Source: Nocardia flavorosea NBRC 108225
GTDB lineage: Bacteria > Actinomycetota > Actinomycetes > Mycobacteriales > Mycobacteriaceae
Assembly: GCF_001613385.1 (NCBI RefSeq)
Contig: NZ_BDCG01000015.1
Location: forward strand, 372,001 to 436,000
Direction of reading: 5' to 3'
DNA: 64,000 nt
Of the stretch, positions 50,511 to 58,258 are shown one piece after another. The translations under genes and the position numbers were made by a program. The notes under the pieces were generated by a model. That model was not told the DNA's origin, ran no database searches, and saw only the letters and a program-made list of their open reading frames with translations. Position 1 is the stretch's first letter. Every line of letters begins with the position of its first letter.

Positions 50511-50741
50511 ATGAAGGCAGGAATCCACCCGGCCTACGTCGACACCACCGTCGTCTGTGGCTGCGGAAATACGTTCCAGACCCGCTCCACCAAGGAATCC
50601 GGGCATATCACCGTCGAGGTCTGCTCGCAGTGCCACCCGTTCTACACCGGCAAGCAGAAGATCCTGGACACCGGTGGTCGTGTGGCCCGCTTCGAGGCCC
50701 GCTACGGCAAGCGCGCCAAGAAGGCCGACGCCGACAAGTAG
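50511..50741 (+). CDS. rpmE: 50S ribosomal protein L31 (zinc-binding form)
   Basis: This 76-residue protein of the large subunit starts KAGIHPAYVDTTVVCGCGN and has four cysteines in two pairs (CGC and CSQCHPFYTGKQ). That makes it the C+ zinc-ribbon form, not the zinc-free paralogue. The C-terminus is basic (RYGKRAKKADADK). ATG 50511 has GAGAGGA 6 nt upstream. A longer in-frame reading from GTG 50412 is disfavoured because all L31 proteins start here. It sits between rho and prfA as in mycobacteria, flanked by its own terminator. Confidence 0.96.
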   Translation: MKAGIHPAYVDTTVVCGCGNTFQTRSTKESGHITVEVCSQCHPFYTGKQKILDTGGRVARFEARYGKRAKKADADK

Positions 50742-50747
50742 CTTTTC

Positions 50748-50795
50748 CGCCAGCGCCCGGTCCTGCCCTCTGCAGGCCGGGCGTTGGCGTTTTTT
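50748..50795 (+). terminator. Intrinsic terminator after rpmE
   Basis: A long GC-rich hairpin begins CGCCAGCGCCCGG (50748-50760), pairs with CCGGGCGTTGGCG and ends directly in TTTTTT (50790-50795). A short inner hairpin CTGC/GCAG sits in the loop. It starts 7 bp after the rpmE stop and is the most canonical U-tailed terminator in the window. Confidence 0.93.
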
Positions 50796-50847
50796 GTGCC
50801 CTGGACGTGTGTCCCGTCGGAATCAGTTGCGTGGTAGGAGACCTGTA

Positions 50848-51927
50848 ATGGCCGAGAAGACCGCACCGTCGGCGATCGACGATGTGCTGGCCGAATACGC
50901 CGGGCTGGAGAGCCGGCTGGCGGATCCCGCGCTGCACAACGACCCCGGGGCGGCTCGGCGGGTGGGGAAGCGGTTCGCCGAACTCGCGCCGGTGATGACG
51001 ACGTACAAGAAACTTGCCGCGACCCGAGACGATCTGGAGGCGGCACGGGAACTGGCCGCCGACGATCCGGCGTTCGCCGTGGAGGTGCCCGGGCTGGAGG
51101 AACAGCTCGAAGAACTGGAGAACCAGCTCGCCGATCTGCTGGCGCCGCGCGATCCGCACGACGGTGACGATGTGGTGCTGGAGGTGAAATCCGGTGAAGG
51201 CGGCGAGGAATCGGCGCTTTTCGCCGCCGACCTCGCCCGTATGTACATCCGTTACGCCGAACGCCGCGGCTGGAAGGTCGAGGTGCTCGACGCGGCATTC
51301 TCCGACCTGGGTGGTTACAAGGAAGCGACCTTGTCGATCAAGAGCCGCGATGCCGCGCGCGACGGGGTGTGGTCGCGATTCAAATTCGAAGGCGGGGTAC
51401 ATCGGGTCCAGCGGGTACCGGTGACCGAATCGCAGGGCCGGGTGCATACATCCGCGGCCGGTGTGCTCATCTATCCCGAACCCGACGAGGTGGAAGAGGT
51501 GCAGATCGACGAGAACGATCTGCGTATCGACGTCTACCGCTCGTCCGGTAAAGGCGGCCAGGGGGTCAACACCACCGATTCGGCGGTCCGGATCACGCAT
51601 CTGCCCACCGGTATCGTCGTCACCTGCCAGAACGAACGCTCTCAGCTGCAGAACAAGGCTCGCGCGATGCAGGTTCTGGCCGCCCGGCTGCAGGCCCTGG
51701 CCGAAGAGCAGGCCGAGCAGGAAGCGGCCGAGGGCCGGGCGAGCCAGATCCGCACCGTCGACCGTTCGGAGCGGATCCGCACCTACAACTTCCCGGAGAA
51801 CCGCATCGCCGACCACCGCATCGGTTACAAGGCGCACAATCTCGACGCCGTGCTCAACGGCGATATGGACGCCCTCCTGGACGCCCTCGGCACCGCCGAC
51901 CGCAACGCCCGGATGGCGGCCGAATAG
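50848..51927 (+). CDS. prfA: Peptide chain release factor 1
   Basis: This 359-residue factor releases peptides at UAA and UAG. The stop-codon-reading tripeptide is PVT in RVPVTESQGRVHTSAAGV, the RF1 form (RF2 has SPF). The catalytic GGQ loop is at residues 236-238 (SSGKGGQGVNTTDSAVR); its Gln is the target of PrmC methylation. ATG 50848 has TAGGAG upstream; the open frame from 50557 overlaps rpmE. The expected partner gene prmC is downstream but separated by an unusually long 531-bp spacer. Confidence 0.97.
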   Translation: MAEKTAPSAIDDVLAEYAGLESRLADPALHNDPGAARRVGKRFAELAPVMTTYKKLAATRDDLEAARELAADDPAFAVEVPGLEEQLEELENQLADLLAPRDPHDGDDVVLEVKSGEGGEESALFAADLARMYIRYAERRGWKVEVLDAAFSDLGGYKEATLSIKSRDAARDGVWSRFKFEGGVHRVQRVPVTESQGRVHTSAAGVLIYPEPDEVEEVQIDENDLRIDVYRSSGKGGQGVNTTDSAVRITHLPTGIVVTCQNERSQLQNKARAMQVLAARLQALAEEQAEQEAAEGRASQIRTVDRSERIRTYNFPENRIADHRIGYKAHNLDAVLNGDMDALLDALGTADRNARMAAE

Positions 51928-52345
51928 CTCACCCGAAGGGCAGCCAGTCCTCTGTAGGACCCGGGCGCGGCGATTCGTGGACCGCGATCGTGGGTGGACC
52001 GAGTTCGGAATTCGGGTTCGGCCGGGCGACGACCGAGGTCCCCCGGCCTCGACCGATCGGGCCGGTTCATTCGACTTCGCCGCCGGCCGTCGCGTCGCAG
52101 CGCCTCGCGAACCGTCCGCCGGACCCCGGAGCCGTTGGCGAACAGGCCCGTCCCGGACTCCGGCGATACAAGACAACGCCGCACACCGCATGGCTCTGCA
52201 TCGAGCTGCTTCGGCGTTCGGGCCGTGATCGATTTCGGACCCGCACAATCGGTCGGTACCGACGTCGGCGAAGCCCGCAAGCAGGTGCCCGGCAACGGAC
52301 CAACGGTGGTGCCGAGTTCAGCGAGGCCCTTGGAGGTTTTTGCCC

Positions 52346-52411
52346 GTCCCTGCTTTCCGGACTCGATGCGATGCGGTGAAGCCGCGAGTGTCGAGCGCGG
52401 AAAGCAGGGAC
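52346..52411. other. Long stem-loop upstream of prmC
   Basis: A perfect 14-bp stem GTCCCTGCTTTCCG / CGGAAAGCAGGGAC encloses a second stem CTCGA/TCGAG and a third GCGG/CCGC, forming a 66-nt rod. There is no U-tract. It could be a structured RNA, a terminator-like block before the prmC promoter, or a mobile-element end. Confidence 0.6.
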
Positions 52412-52414
52412 CAA

Positions 52415-52453
52415 GGGGGCCGAAACCCGCGCCGCCGGAGGCGGCGCAAAATA
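52415..52453 (+). promoter_or_regulatory. prmC promoter-proximal element, shared with tsaC
   Basis: GGGGGCCGAAACC is followed by the hairpin GCGCCGCC/GGA/GGCGGCGC and CAAAAT, which would act as a -10 six bases before GTG 52459. Nearly the same sequence occurs before tsaC at 53816-53852. There is no Shine-Dalgarno sequence close to the GTG, so the transcript is probably leaderless. Confidence 0.6.
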
Positions 52454-52458
52454 ACACA

Positions 52459-53343
52459 GTGACCCGTGTGCAGCTGCGCCCCGTGCTCGTCGAGGCGATC
52501 GAAACCCTCCGGACGGCCGGCGTGGCGAGCCCACGCGCCGACGCCGAACATCTCGCCGCGCATGTGCTGGGGGTGGAGCGCGGACGGCTGCTGCTCGCGC
52601 CGCTGATCGCTCCGGAGCAACTCGACACCTACCGTGCCCTGGTGGCCCGCCGCGCCGAGCGCGTACCGCTGCAGCATCTGACGGGGCAATCGTCCATGGG
52701 GGAGATCGATCTCGAGGTGGGGCCCGGGGTCTTCGTTCCCCGCCCGGAAACAGAGTTGCTGTTCGCCTGGGCGCTGGCCCGTCTGGAAGCGGTCCGGCAC
52801 GATCACACACCGATCGTGGTGGACCTGTGCACGGGCTCGGGCGCCCTGGCGCTTGCCATCGCACACGCCCGCCCGGACGCCGAGGTGCATGCGGTGGAGT
52901 TGGACCCGGACGCCTTGCGCTGGGCTCGCCGTAATGCCGACCTGCACAGCGTGGCCGGTGATACACCGATCATCTTGCACCATGCCGATGTCACCGACCC
53001 CGGTTTGCTCACCGAGTTGAACGGCCGGGTGGATATCGTCGTCGCCAACCCGCCCTACATCCCGGAAGGCGCGCAGTTGTCACCCGAGGTGGCCGAACAC
53101 GACCCGCACCGCGCGTTGTTCGGGGGCACCGACGGGCTCGATGTGATCCGGCCGATGGTTCCCGTGATCGGCCGCCTCCTGCGCCCGGGTGGTGGTGTGG
53201 CGATCGAACACGACGACAGCAACGGCGGTGAGCTGGCCCGCCTGCTGTCGGCCGCCGGCCGCTTCGCGGAAATCGCCGAACATCCCGACCTTGCCGGCAA
53301 ACCGCGCTTCGTAGCCGCTAGGTCGTCGGTGACCTCTACATGA
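52459..53343 (+). CDS. prmC: RF1/RF2 glutamine N5-methyltransferase
   Basis: This 294-residue SAM-dependent enzyme methylates the Gln of the release-factor GGQ motif. It has the N-terminal helical domain (VLVEAIETLRTAGVASPRADAE), the linker VFVPRPETELL, the SAM motif VVDLCTGSGALALAIA, and catalytic N197-P-P-Y (VANPPYIP). The C-terminal AIEHDDSNGGELARLL has Asp where the usual motif is EhG/EQ, a minor variation. GTG 52459 is the only start that gives the standard N-terminus. Its partner prfA lies upstream. The start is probably leaderless. Confidence 0.93.
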   Translation: MTRVQLRPVLVEAIETLRTAGVASPRADAEHLAAHVLGVERGRLLLAPLIAPEQLDTYRALVARRAERVPLQHLTGQSSMGEIDLEVGPGVFVPRPETELLFAWALARLEAVRHDHTPIVVDLCTGSGALALAIAHARPDAEVHAVELDPDALRWARRNADLHSVAGDTPIILHHADVTDPGLLTELNGRVDIVVANPPYIPEGAQLSPEVAEHDPHRALFGGTDGLDVIRPMVPVIGRLLRPGGGVAIEHDDSNGGELARLLSAAGRFAEIAEHPDLAGKPRFVAARSSVTST

Positions 53344-53863
53344 GCTGCCGGTCAACCGCTCGAGAAGGTCTATTTATGAGCGAGACAGGCGGTCGGGGCA
53401 CAGCGCAAGTGGAAGATCGGCCCCGTGCTTCCTGCGTCCAGTCCGTAGTGCTCGCGGCTGTGCCGCTTCAACTCGCGCTCGGTTTCGGCCGGGCTCGGTG
53501 CCCCGGCTTGCGGGCGTGGACGCCCGATCTCGGGTGGCTCGGCTGGAGCGGTGCCATCGCCAGGTGTTCGGGCGAGCGACGGCTCGGCGCATATAAGTGT
53601 CCAGTGGGATTCGGGGCCGGGCACCGCCGCGGCGTCCGGGCAGCGGATACCGGCCGGCGCGGCTCGCCCGCAGGGCCGGTCTCCGACCCCGCGGCTGCGT
53701 GGAACTCGGCGGCGGGTGGAGTACCGTCCGGACGCTGCAGGACCCGCCGTCCGGTGCGCCGGCCGCGGCGCAGCTGTGCGCGACCGGGCCGGTGGCGTGG
53801 GATCCGTGGGATCGAGGGGGCCGAAACCGGCGCGGCCGGGGGTGGCGCAATACGATTGTTGCC
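53344..53863. other. 520-bp prmC-tsaC spacer, no supported gene
   Basis: This spacer is as long as the one before prmC. An open frame starting ATG 53376 with AGAAGG 7 nt upstream runs to 53867, but the product is Arg/Gly/Ala-rich with no recognisable fold. I therefore treat it as doubtful. The tsaC promoter element occupies the last 50 bp. Confidence 0.5.
53816..53852 (+). promoter_or_regulatory. tsaC promoter-proximal element, shared with prmC
   Basis: GGGGGCCGAAACCGGCGC then GGCCGGGGGTGGCGCAATA matches the prmC element with about five differences, some of which weaken the hairpin. The matched segment runs into TACGAT (53851-53856), a good -10 exactly 7 nt before GTG 53864. The transcript is probably leaderless. 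Confidence 0.62.
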
Positions 53864-54529
53864 GTGAGTACCGTCTACGACTGCGCCGACCCCGATTCGC
53901 GTGCCGCCGGCCTGGCCGCGGCCACCAGTGCTCTGAGATCGGGGCGGCTGGTCGTGGTGCCTACCGATACGGTTTACGGTCTCGCGGCCGACGCCTTCGA
54001 TTCGGCAGCTGTGGCCTCGCTGCTCGCGGCCAAGGGCCGGGGGCGCGATATGCCGGTGCCGGTGCTGGTGGGGTCGTGGAACACCATCGACGGCCTGGTC
54101 TTCTCGGTGCGGCCGCAGGCGCGCGATCTCATCCGGGCGTTCTGGCCGGGTGGTTTGAGCATCGTGGTGCAGCAGGCGCCGTCGCTGGCATGGGATCTGG
54201 GGGATGCGCGCGGCACCGTGATGCTGCGGATGCCGTTGCATCCGGTGGCCCTGGAGCTGTTGCAGGAAGTCGGGCCGCTGGCCGTATCCAGTGCCAATAT
54301 CTCCGGTCGCCCCGCGGCCGATAATGTCACCCAGGCGCGTGACCAGCTCGGTTCCCTGGTGAGTGTCTTTCTCGACGGCGGTCCGGCACAGCACGCCACT
54401 GCCTCGACCATCGTGGACCTGACTGGCGACCAGCCACGTATTCTGCGTGCGGGCGCAGTGGCCACCGAGGCCGTCGCCGAGGTGCTCGCCACCACACCCG
54501 AGGCGTTGATCGGATCCGTCGCGCAGTGA
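53864..54529 (+). CDS. tsaC: L-threonylcarbamoyladenylate synthase (Sua5/YrdC family)
   Basis: This 221-residue enzyme makes threonylcarbamoyl-AMP for the t6A37 tRNA modification. It has the YrdC fold: RLVVVPTDTVYGLAADAF, then a KGR segment (LLAAKGRGRDMPVPVLV), the active-site SSANISGRPAADN, and ASTIVDLTGDQPRILRAGA. It lacks the C-terminal Sua5 extension, as in TsaC. GTG 53864 follows a -10 by 7 nt; the open frame to 53597 is rejected. The position matches M. tuberculosis Rv1301. It is followed by wecA about 50 bp downstream. Confidence 0.93.
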   Translation: MSTVYDCADPDSRAAGLAAATSALRSGRLVVVPTDTVYGLAADAFDSAAVASLLAAKGRGRDMPVPVLVGSWNTIDGLVFSVRPQARDLIRAFWPGGLSIVVQQAPSLAWDLGDARGTVMLRMPLHPVALELLQEVGPLAVSSANISGRPAADNVTQARDQLGSLVSVFLDGGPAQHATASTIVDLTGDQPRILRAGAVATEAVAEVLATTPEALIGSVAQ

Positions 54530-54581
54530 GTGTTGCGAGCTGTGCGCAGGCAGTACCCACGGTGACGGGGTGGTCGGTGCG

Positions 54582-55748
54582 ATGACCGGGTCCGGTGCGG
54601 TTGTCCCGCTGCGCGAACTCCTGCTGGTCCTGTTGATCTCGGCGGTGGTCACCTTCTTGGCCACCGGCGGGATCCGGACACTGGCCATCGGGTTCGGCGC
54701 GGTGGCCATTCCACGTGACCGTGATGTGCATGTGAAGCCGATTCCCCGGATGGGCGGGGTCGGGATGTACATCGGGGTGGTGGCGGCCGTGTTATTCGCC
54801 CACCAGCTGCCCGCGCTGCGCCGCGGGTTCGACTACCGGCCCGATATCGCCGCGGTGCTGGTGGCAGCGACGATCATCGTGGCGGTCGGGATCGTCGACG
54901 ACCGCTGGGGTCTCGACGCACTGACCAAATTCGCCGGTCAGGTCACCGCCGCGGGGGTGATGGCGGTGATGGGCCTGGGCTGGTACCTGATCTACGACCC
55001 GTTCAACAACTCCACCGTTGTGCTGGACGGCCTGCAGGGCGGCCTGGTGACGGTGGCAGTGGCGGTGACGTTGATCAACGCCATGAACTTCGTGGACGGC
55101 CTGGACGGTTTGGCCGCCGGTCTGGGCTTGATCGCCTCGGTGGCGGTGTTCGCGTTCGCGATCGGCCTGCTCACCGAACAAGGCGGTTCCGTGGACAGTT
55201 ATCCGCCCGCGCTGCTGGCAGCCGCGATGGCGGGCGCCTGCCTGGGTTTCCTGCCGCACAATTTCTCGCCGGCCAGGATCTTCATGGGCGATTCCGGGTC
55301 CATGCTGATCGGGCTGGTGCTGGCCGCCGTATCCACCAGTGCATCCGGCCGGATCCCGCTGCAGGGGTACGGGCCGCGCGATATCGTCGGCCTGCTCTCG
55401 CCGCTGCTACTGGTGGGCGCGGTGATGTTCATCCCGGTACTGGATCTGCTGCTGGCGATCGTGCGCCGGGTGCGGGCGGGGGTCAGCTTCTCGACGCCGG
55501 ACAAGATGCATCTGCATCACCGGCTGTTGCAGATCGGTCATTCGCAGCGCCGGGTGGTGCTCGTCATCTACCTCTGGGTCGGGATCCTTGCCTTCGGTGC
55601 GGTGGGCACCTCGGTGATGGACCGGCGCGTGGTGGTGGTGCTGATGGCCGCGGGCTTCCTGTTCGCGCTGGTTGTGACCGCTGTTCCGGGGTTGTGGCAC
55701 CGGCAGGCGCGGCGGGACGCGGCAGGGTCGGCTACCGGTTCCGGGTAG
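54582..55748 (+). CDS. wecA: Decaprenyl-phosphate GlcNAc-1-phosphate transferase
   Basis: This integral membrane enzyme of about 388 residues starts arabinogalactan linker synthesis by moving GlcNAc-1-P from UDP-GlcNAc to decaprenyl phosphate. About eleven hydrophobic helices are visible. The family signatures are IPRDRDVHVKPIPRMGGVGM, VGIVDDRWGLDALTKFAGQ, the catalytic NAMNFVDGLDGLAAGL and PARIFMGDSGSML. The cytoplasmic histidine loop is KMHLHHRLLQIGHSQRR. The start is ATG 54582 or in-frame GTG 54570; neither has a strong ribosome-binding site. The location equals Rv1302 (rfe/wecA) of M. tuberculosis. Confidence 0.93.
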   Translation: MTGSGAVVPLRELLLVLLISAVVTFLATGGIRTLAIGFGAVAIPRDRDVHVKPIPRMGGVGMYIGVVAAVLFAHQLPALRRGFDYRPDIAAVLVAATIIVAVGIVDDRWGLDALTKFAGQVTAAGVMAVMGLGWYLIYDPFNNSTVVLDGLQGGLVTVAVAVTLINAMNFVDGLDGLAAGLGLIASVAVFAFAIGLLTEQGGSVDSYPPALLAAAMAGACLGFLPHNFSPARIFMGDSGSMLIGLVLAAVSTSASGRIPLQGYGPRDIVGLLSPLLLVGAVMFIPVLDLLLAIVRRVRAGVSFSTPDKMHLHHRLLQIGHSQRRVVLVIYLWVGILAFGAVGTSVMDRRVVVVLMAAGFLFALVVTAVPGLWHRQARRDAAGSATGSG

Positions 55749-55751
55749 AGT
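55746..55751 (+). promoter_or_regulatory. Predicted -10 element overlapping the wecA stop
   Basis: TAGAGT begins at the wecA TAG stop and ends 7 nt before GTG 55759. The spacing is the same as for the other predicted leaderless starts here. Confidence 0.45.
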
Positions 55752-55758
55752 GCGGACT

Positions 55759-56226
55759 GTGTTCACCAGCTCTGCCGGTCCCGGTACCTCCGATCACCAA
55801 GACGCACCGCTGAAGGCCGCCCTGCGGTACGGACTGATCGGCCTCGTGGTGCTGACCGTGCTGGCGGTCGTGGTCGCGACCCTCGTTGCCGGCGTCGCCG
55901 GGCTGTGGGGCGCGCTGCTGGGGGCCGCGATCGGTGGGGGGTTTATTCTGACCACGGCCGCGGTCGTGTTGCTCGGCGCCAAATTGCCGCCCACTACGGC
56001 CGGGATGGTAATGCTGGCCAGCTGGGTCGGAAAGCTGCTGGTCGCGCTGATAGTTATCGCTGTTCTGCAGCAATTCGAGTTCTACGATCGGGTCGCATTG
56101 TTCCTGACCGTCGTAGGTGCGCTGATCATCGTGCTGGGCGCGGAGACTTACGGTGTATTGCGCACCAAGGTTCCCATTGTCGACCTCCCTGATCAGGCGT
56201 CGGACAGCGATTCCGAAACGCCCTGA
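55759..56226 (+). CDS. AtpI-like small membrane protein upstream of the ATP synthase operon
   Basis: This protein of about 155 residues has four hydrophobic helices (LIGLVVLTVLAVVVATLVAG, LLGAAIGGGFILTTAAVVLL, MVMLASWVGKLLVALIVIAV and VALFLTVVGALIIVLGAETY) and an acidic C-terminal tail (DLPDQASDSDSETP). Its place directly before atpB, and the four-helix layout, match the AtpI/ATP synthase I-like proteins that help assemble the c-ring. M. tuberculosis has Rv1303 in the same slot. GTG 55759 is favoured by a -10 seven bases upstream; GTG 55750 is in frame. Confidence 0.75.
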   Translation: MFTSSAGPGTSDHQDAPLKAALRYGLIGLVVLTVLAVVVATLVAGVAGLWGALLGAAIGGGFILTTAAVVLLGAKLPPTTAGMVMLASWVGKLLVALIVIAVLQQFEFYDRVALFLTVVGALIIVLGAETYGVLRTKVPIVDLPDQASDSDSETP

Positions 56227-56555
56227 CCGGCGTCAACGACAACCTGTCGTAGATAACATCGCCCCCGCTACGCGTTGTCGTAGATCTCTTGGTAAAGTCT
56301 TGGTAAGCAAGCGACCAGTGAGGGGTGCCGACAAGGCGCTGCGAGCTGCCGCTATGCTACTGCCGTGCCGGGCTTGTACAGAGCTCGGTTCTGCATGTCG
56401 ACGATGTCGCCGACACACGTACAGACGCCAGCGCGGATCTCCCGCTACAGCTGCTGACGAACTTCGAGCCGACCTCAGTCGACCACATTGATCGTCAATG
56501 TCCGATCGAACCGCGGGAGCGAAAACATCCCGCGGCCCGAACACGGGAGAGAACG
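56227..56555. promoter_or_regulatory. Leader and promoter region of the atp operon
   Basis: This 329-bp region has AT-richer patches and a direct repeat TCTTGGTAA (56287-56295 and 56299-56307). TATGCT (56353-56358) is a possible -10. The leader would then be about 190 nt, ending in GGGAGAG before the atpB start. The open frame through this region is not supported. Confidence 0.45.
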
Positions 56556-57347
56556 CTGAGCGTCACCACCTTGGCCGCGGAGTTTCACGCGCCGTCGCTA
56601 ACCGACTTCTTCCCTCCGGCGGTGCTGTTCGAGGGAACTCCCTTCGAACTCGATCGGCTGATGCTGGTCCGGCTTCTGATGACCGCCGTACTGGTCGCCT
56701 TCCTGTTCCTGGCTTTCCGTAGCCCGCGTTTGGTGCCCAAGAAACTGCAGAGCATCGGCGAAATGGGGATGGTCTTCGTCAAGGAGCAGATCTGCGACGA
56801 GATTCTGGGCAAGGAATCCGGTCGCAAGTTCTTTCCGCTCATCGCGACGATCTTCTTCACGGTTCTGTTCCTGAACTTCTCGGGTGTGATTCCCGGTCTG
56901 AACATCTCGTCGAACGCGCGTATCGGCATGCCGCTGGTACTGGCAGTGATCGCGTATATCGCGTTCAACTATGTGGGCATCAAGAAGTACGGCTTCTTCA
57001 CCTATATGCGCAGCAGCGTCGTCGTTCCGAATGTTCCGCCGGCCATGCACGTCCTGCTCATTCCCATCGAGTTCGTCTCGACCTTCATCCTGCGCCCGTT
57101 CACGCTGACCGTCCGACTCATGGCGAATATGCTCGCCGGTCACATCATGCTGGTGCTGTTCTTCAGCGCGACCCAGTTCTTCCTCTTCGACGCGGACAAC
57201 TGGATGAAGATCTTCTCGCCCTTCTCACTGCTGGGCGGGCTCGCCTTCACCCTCTTCGAACTGCTGGTCATCTTCCTGCAGGCCTATGTGTTCGCGTTGC
57301 TGACCGCCGTGTACATCAGCCTTGCCCAGCATGCCGACGATCACTGA
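56556..57347 (+). CDS. atpB: ATP synthase F0 subunit a, apparent CTG start
   Basis: This 263-residue membrane subunit forms the two proton half-channels. It has six hydrophobic segments and the essential arginine in the helix FTLTVRLMANMLAGHIMLV. Family marks EFVSTFILRPFTL and LLVIFLQAYVFALLTAVYI follow. The likely start is CTG 56556 (SVTTLAAEFHAPSL), because GGGAGAG ends 5 nt before it and relatives begin with the same SVTTLAAEFH. TTG 56571 is the nearest standard start but is 20 nt from the ribosome-binding site. The open frame reaches 56325. It is first of the eight ATP synthase genes. Confidence 0.9.
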   Translation: MSVTTLAAEFHAPSLTDFFPPAVLFEGTPFELDRLMLVRLLMTAVLVAFLFLAFRSPRLVPKKLQSIGEMGMVFVKEQICDEILGKESGRKFFPLIATIFFTVLFLNFSGVIPGLNISSNARIGMPLVLAVIAYIAFNYVGIKKYGFFTYMRSSVVVPNVPPAMHVLLIPIEFVSTFILRPFTLTVRLMANMLAGHIMLVLFFSATQFFLFDADNWMKIFSPFSLLGGLAFTLFELLVIFLQAYVFALLTAVYISLAQHADDH

Positions 57348-57424
57348 CCGACCGGACCAACCGATAAGAACCTGCTGCACCGCGCCGACCGGCGGGTGAG
57401 CAACAGAAAGGGAATGGAAGACTC

Positions 57425-57673
57425 ATGAGCCTCTCGTACTTGGCCCAGGAAGCTGCCACCAACGAATCCACGTTCCGGGGCCTCGGCGCCGTCGGTTACG
57501 GCCTGGCCGCCATCGGCCCGGGCATCGGCGTCGGTATCGTCGTCGGTAAGGCGATCGAGGGCATCGCCCGCCAGCCCGAGCTCCAGGGCACCATCCGGAC
57601 CAACATGTTCCTCGGCATCGCGTTCACCGAAGCCCTGGCACTGATCGGTCTCGTCGCCGGCTTCATCTTCTGA
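57425..57673 (+). CDS. atpE: ATP synthase F0 subunit c
   Basis: This 82-residue hairpin of two transmembrane helices makes up the proton-turning c-ring. The first helix is glycine-rich (GLAAIGPGIGVGIVVGKAI), the polar loop is ARQPELQG, and the proton-carrying glutamate is E69 in AFTEALALIGLV. The region around E69 does not resemble the mycobacterial bedaquiline site closely. ATG 57425 has GGGAATGGAAG upstream. AtpF follows after 5 bp. Confidence 0.97.
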   Translation: MSLSYLAQEAATNESTFRGLGAVGYGLAAIGPGIGVGIVVGKAIEGIARQPELQGTIRTNMFLGIAFTEALALIGLVAGFIF

Positions 57674-57678
57674 TTCCG

Positions 57679-58239
57679 ATGAACGAGTTCATTCTGCTCG
57701 CAGCGGAAGAGGGAGAGGATGTGAATCCTCTCATCCCCGCGACGTACGACATCGTCTGGTCGGCGGTCTGCGTGGCGATTATCGCCTTCGTGGTCTACAA
57801 GTACGCCGTTCCGCGCCTGATGAAGGTGCTGGACGAGCGCGCCGACAAGATCGAGGGTGGCATCGAACGGGCGGAGGCGGCACAGACCGAAGCCCAGGAG
57901 ACGCTGCAGCAGTACCAGAAGCAGCTGGCCGACGCCCGCCTGGAAGCCGCGAAGATCCGCGAAGACGCCCGCACACAGGGCCAGCAGATCCTCGCCCAGA
58001 TGAAGGCCGACGCCCAGGCCGAGAGCGACCGTATCGTCGCGGCGGGGCACACCCAGTTGGAAGCCCAGCGTCAGCAGATCCTGACCGAGCTGCGCGCCGA
58101 GGTCGGCCGCACCGCGGTGGACCTGGCCGAGAAGGTCATCGGGCAGTCGGTATCGGACGAGGCCAAGCAGGCCGCGACGATCGATCGATTCCTCGACGAG
58201 ATCGATCGGTCGGATGCCGGTATCGGGGTCGGAAGGTAA
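57679..58239 (+). CDS. atpF: ATP synthase F0 subunit b
   Basis: This 186-residue stator subunit has a short N-terminal segment, one membrane helix (TYDIVWSAVCVAIIAFVVYK, about residues 15-36) and a long charged coiled coil (ERAEAAQTEAQETLQQYQKQ onward). It ends LAEKVIGQSVSDEAKQAATIDRF. The ATG is 5 bp after the atpE stop, whose end GGCTTC offers little ribosome-binding signal, so coupling is likely. It is a normal single b chain. Confidence 0.96.
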   Translation: MNEFILLAAEEGEDVNPLIPATYDIVWSAVCVAIIAFVVYKYAVPRLMKVLDERADKIEGGIERAEAAQTEAQETLQQYQKQLADARLEAAKIREDARTQGQQILAQMKADAQAESDRIVAAGHTQLEAQRQQILTELRAEVGRTAVDLAEKVIGQSVSDEAKQAATIDRFLDEIDRSDAGIGVGR

Positions 58240-58258
58240 CGACGGAGGCGTGAGAACC

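Larger units (their letters stand above)
51928..52458. other. 531-bp prfA-prmC spacer with structured RNA and a repeated promoter element
   Basis: No open frame here has a supported start, although the prmC frame is open back to 51994. The spacer contains a short hairpin GTCCT/AGGAC just after prfA, a long three-tier stem-loop (52346-52411), and the prmC promoter-proximal element (52415-52453). It looks like regulatory or decayed sequence. Confidence 0.55.

Noticed and set aside
53376..53867. Possible small gene between prmC and tsaC
   Set aside because: It has AGAAGG before an ATG, but the product is low-complexity Arg/Gly/Ala-rich and runs through the tsaC promoter; kept only as part of a finding.
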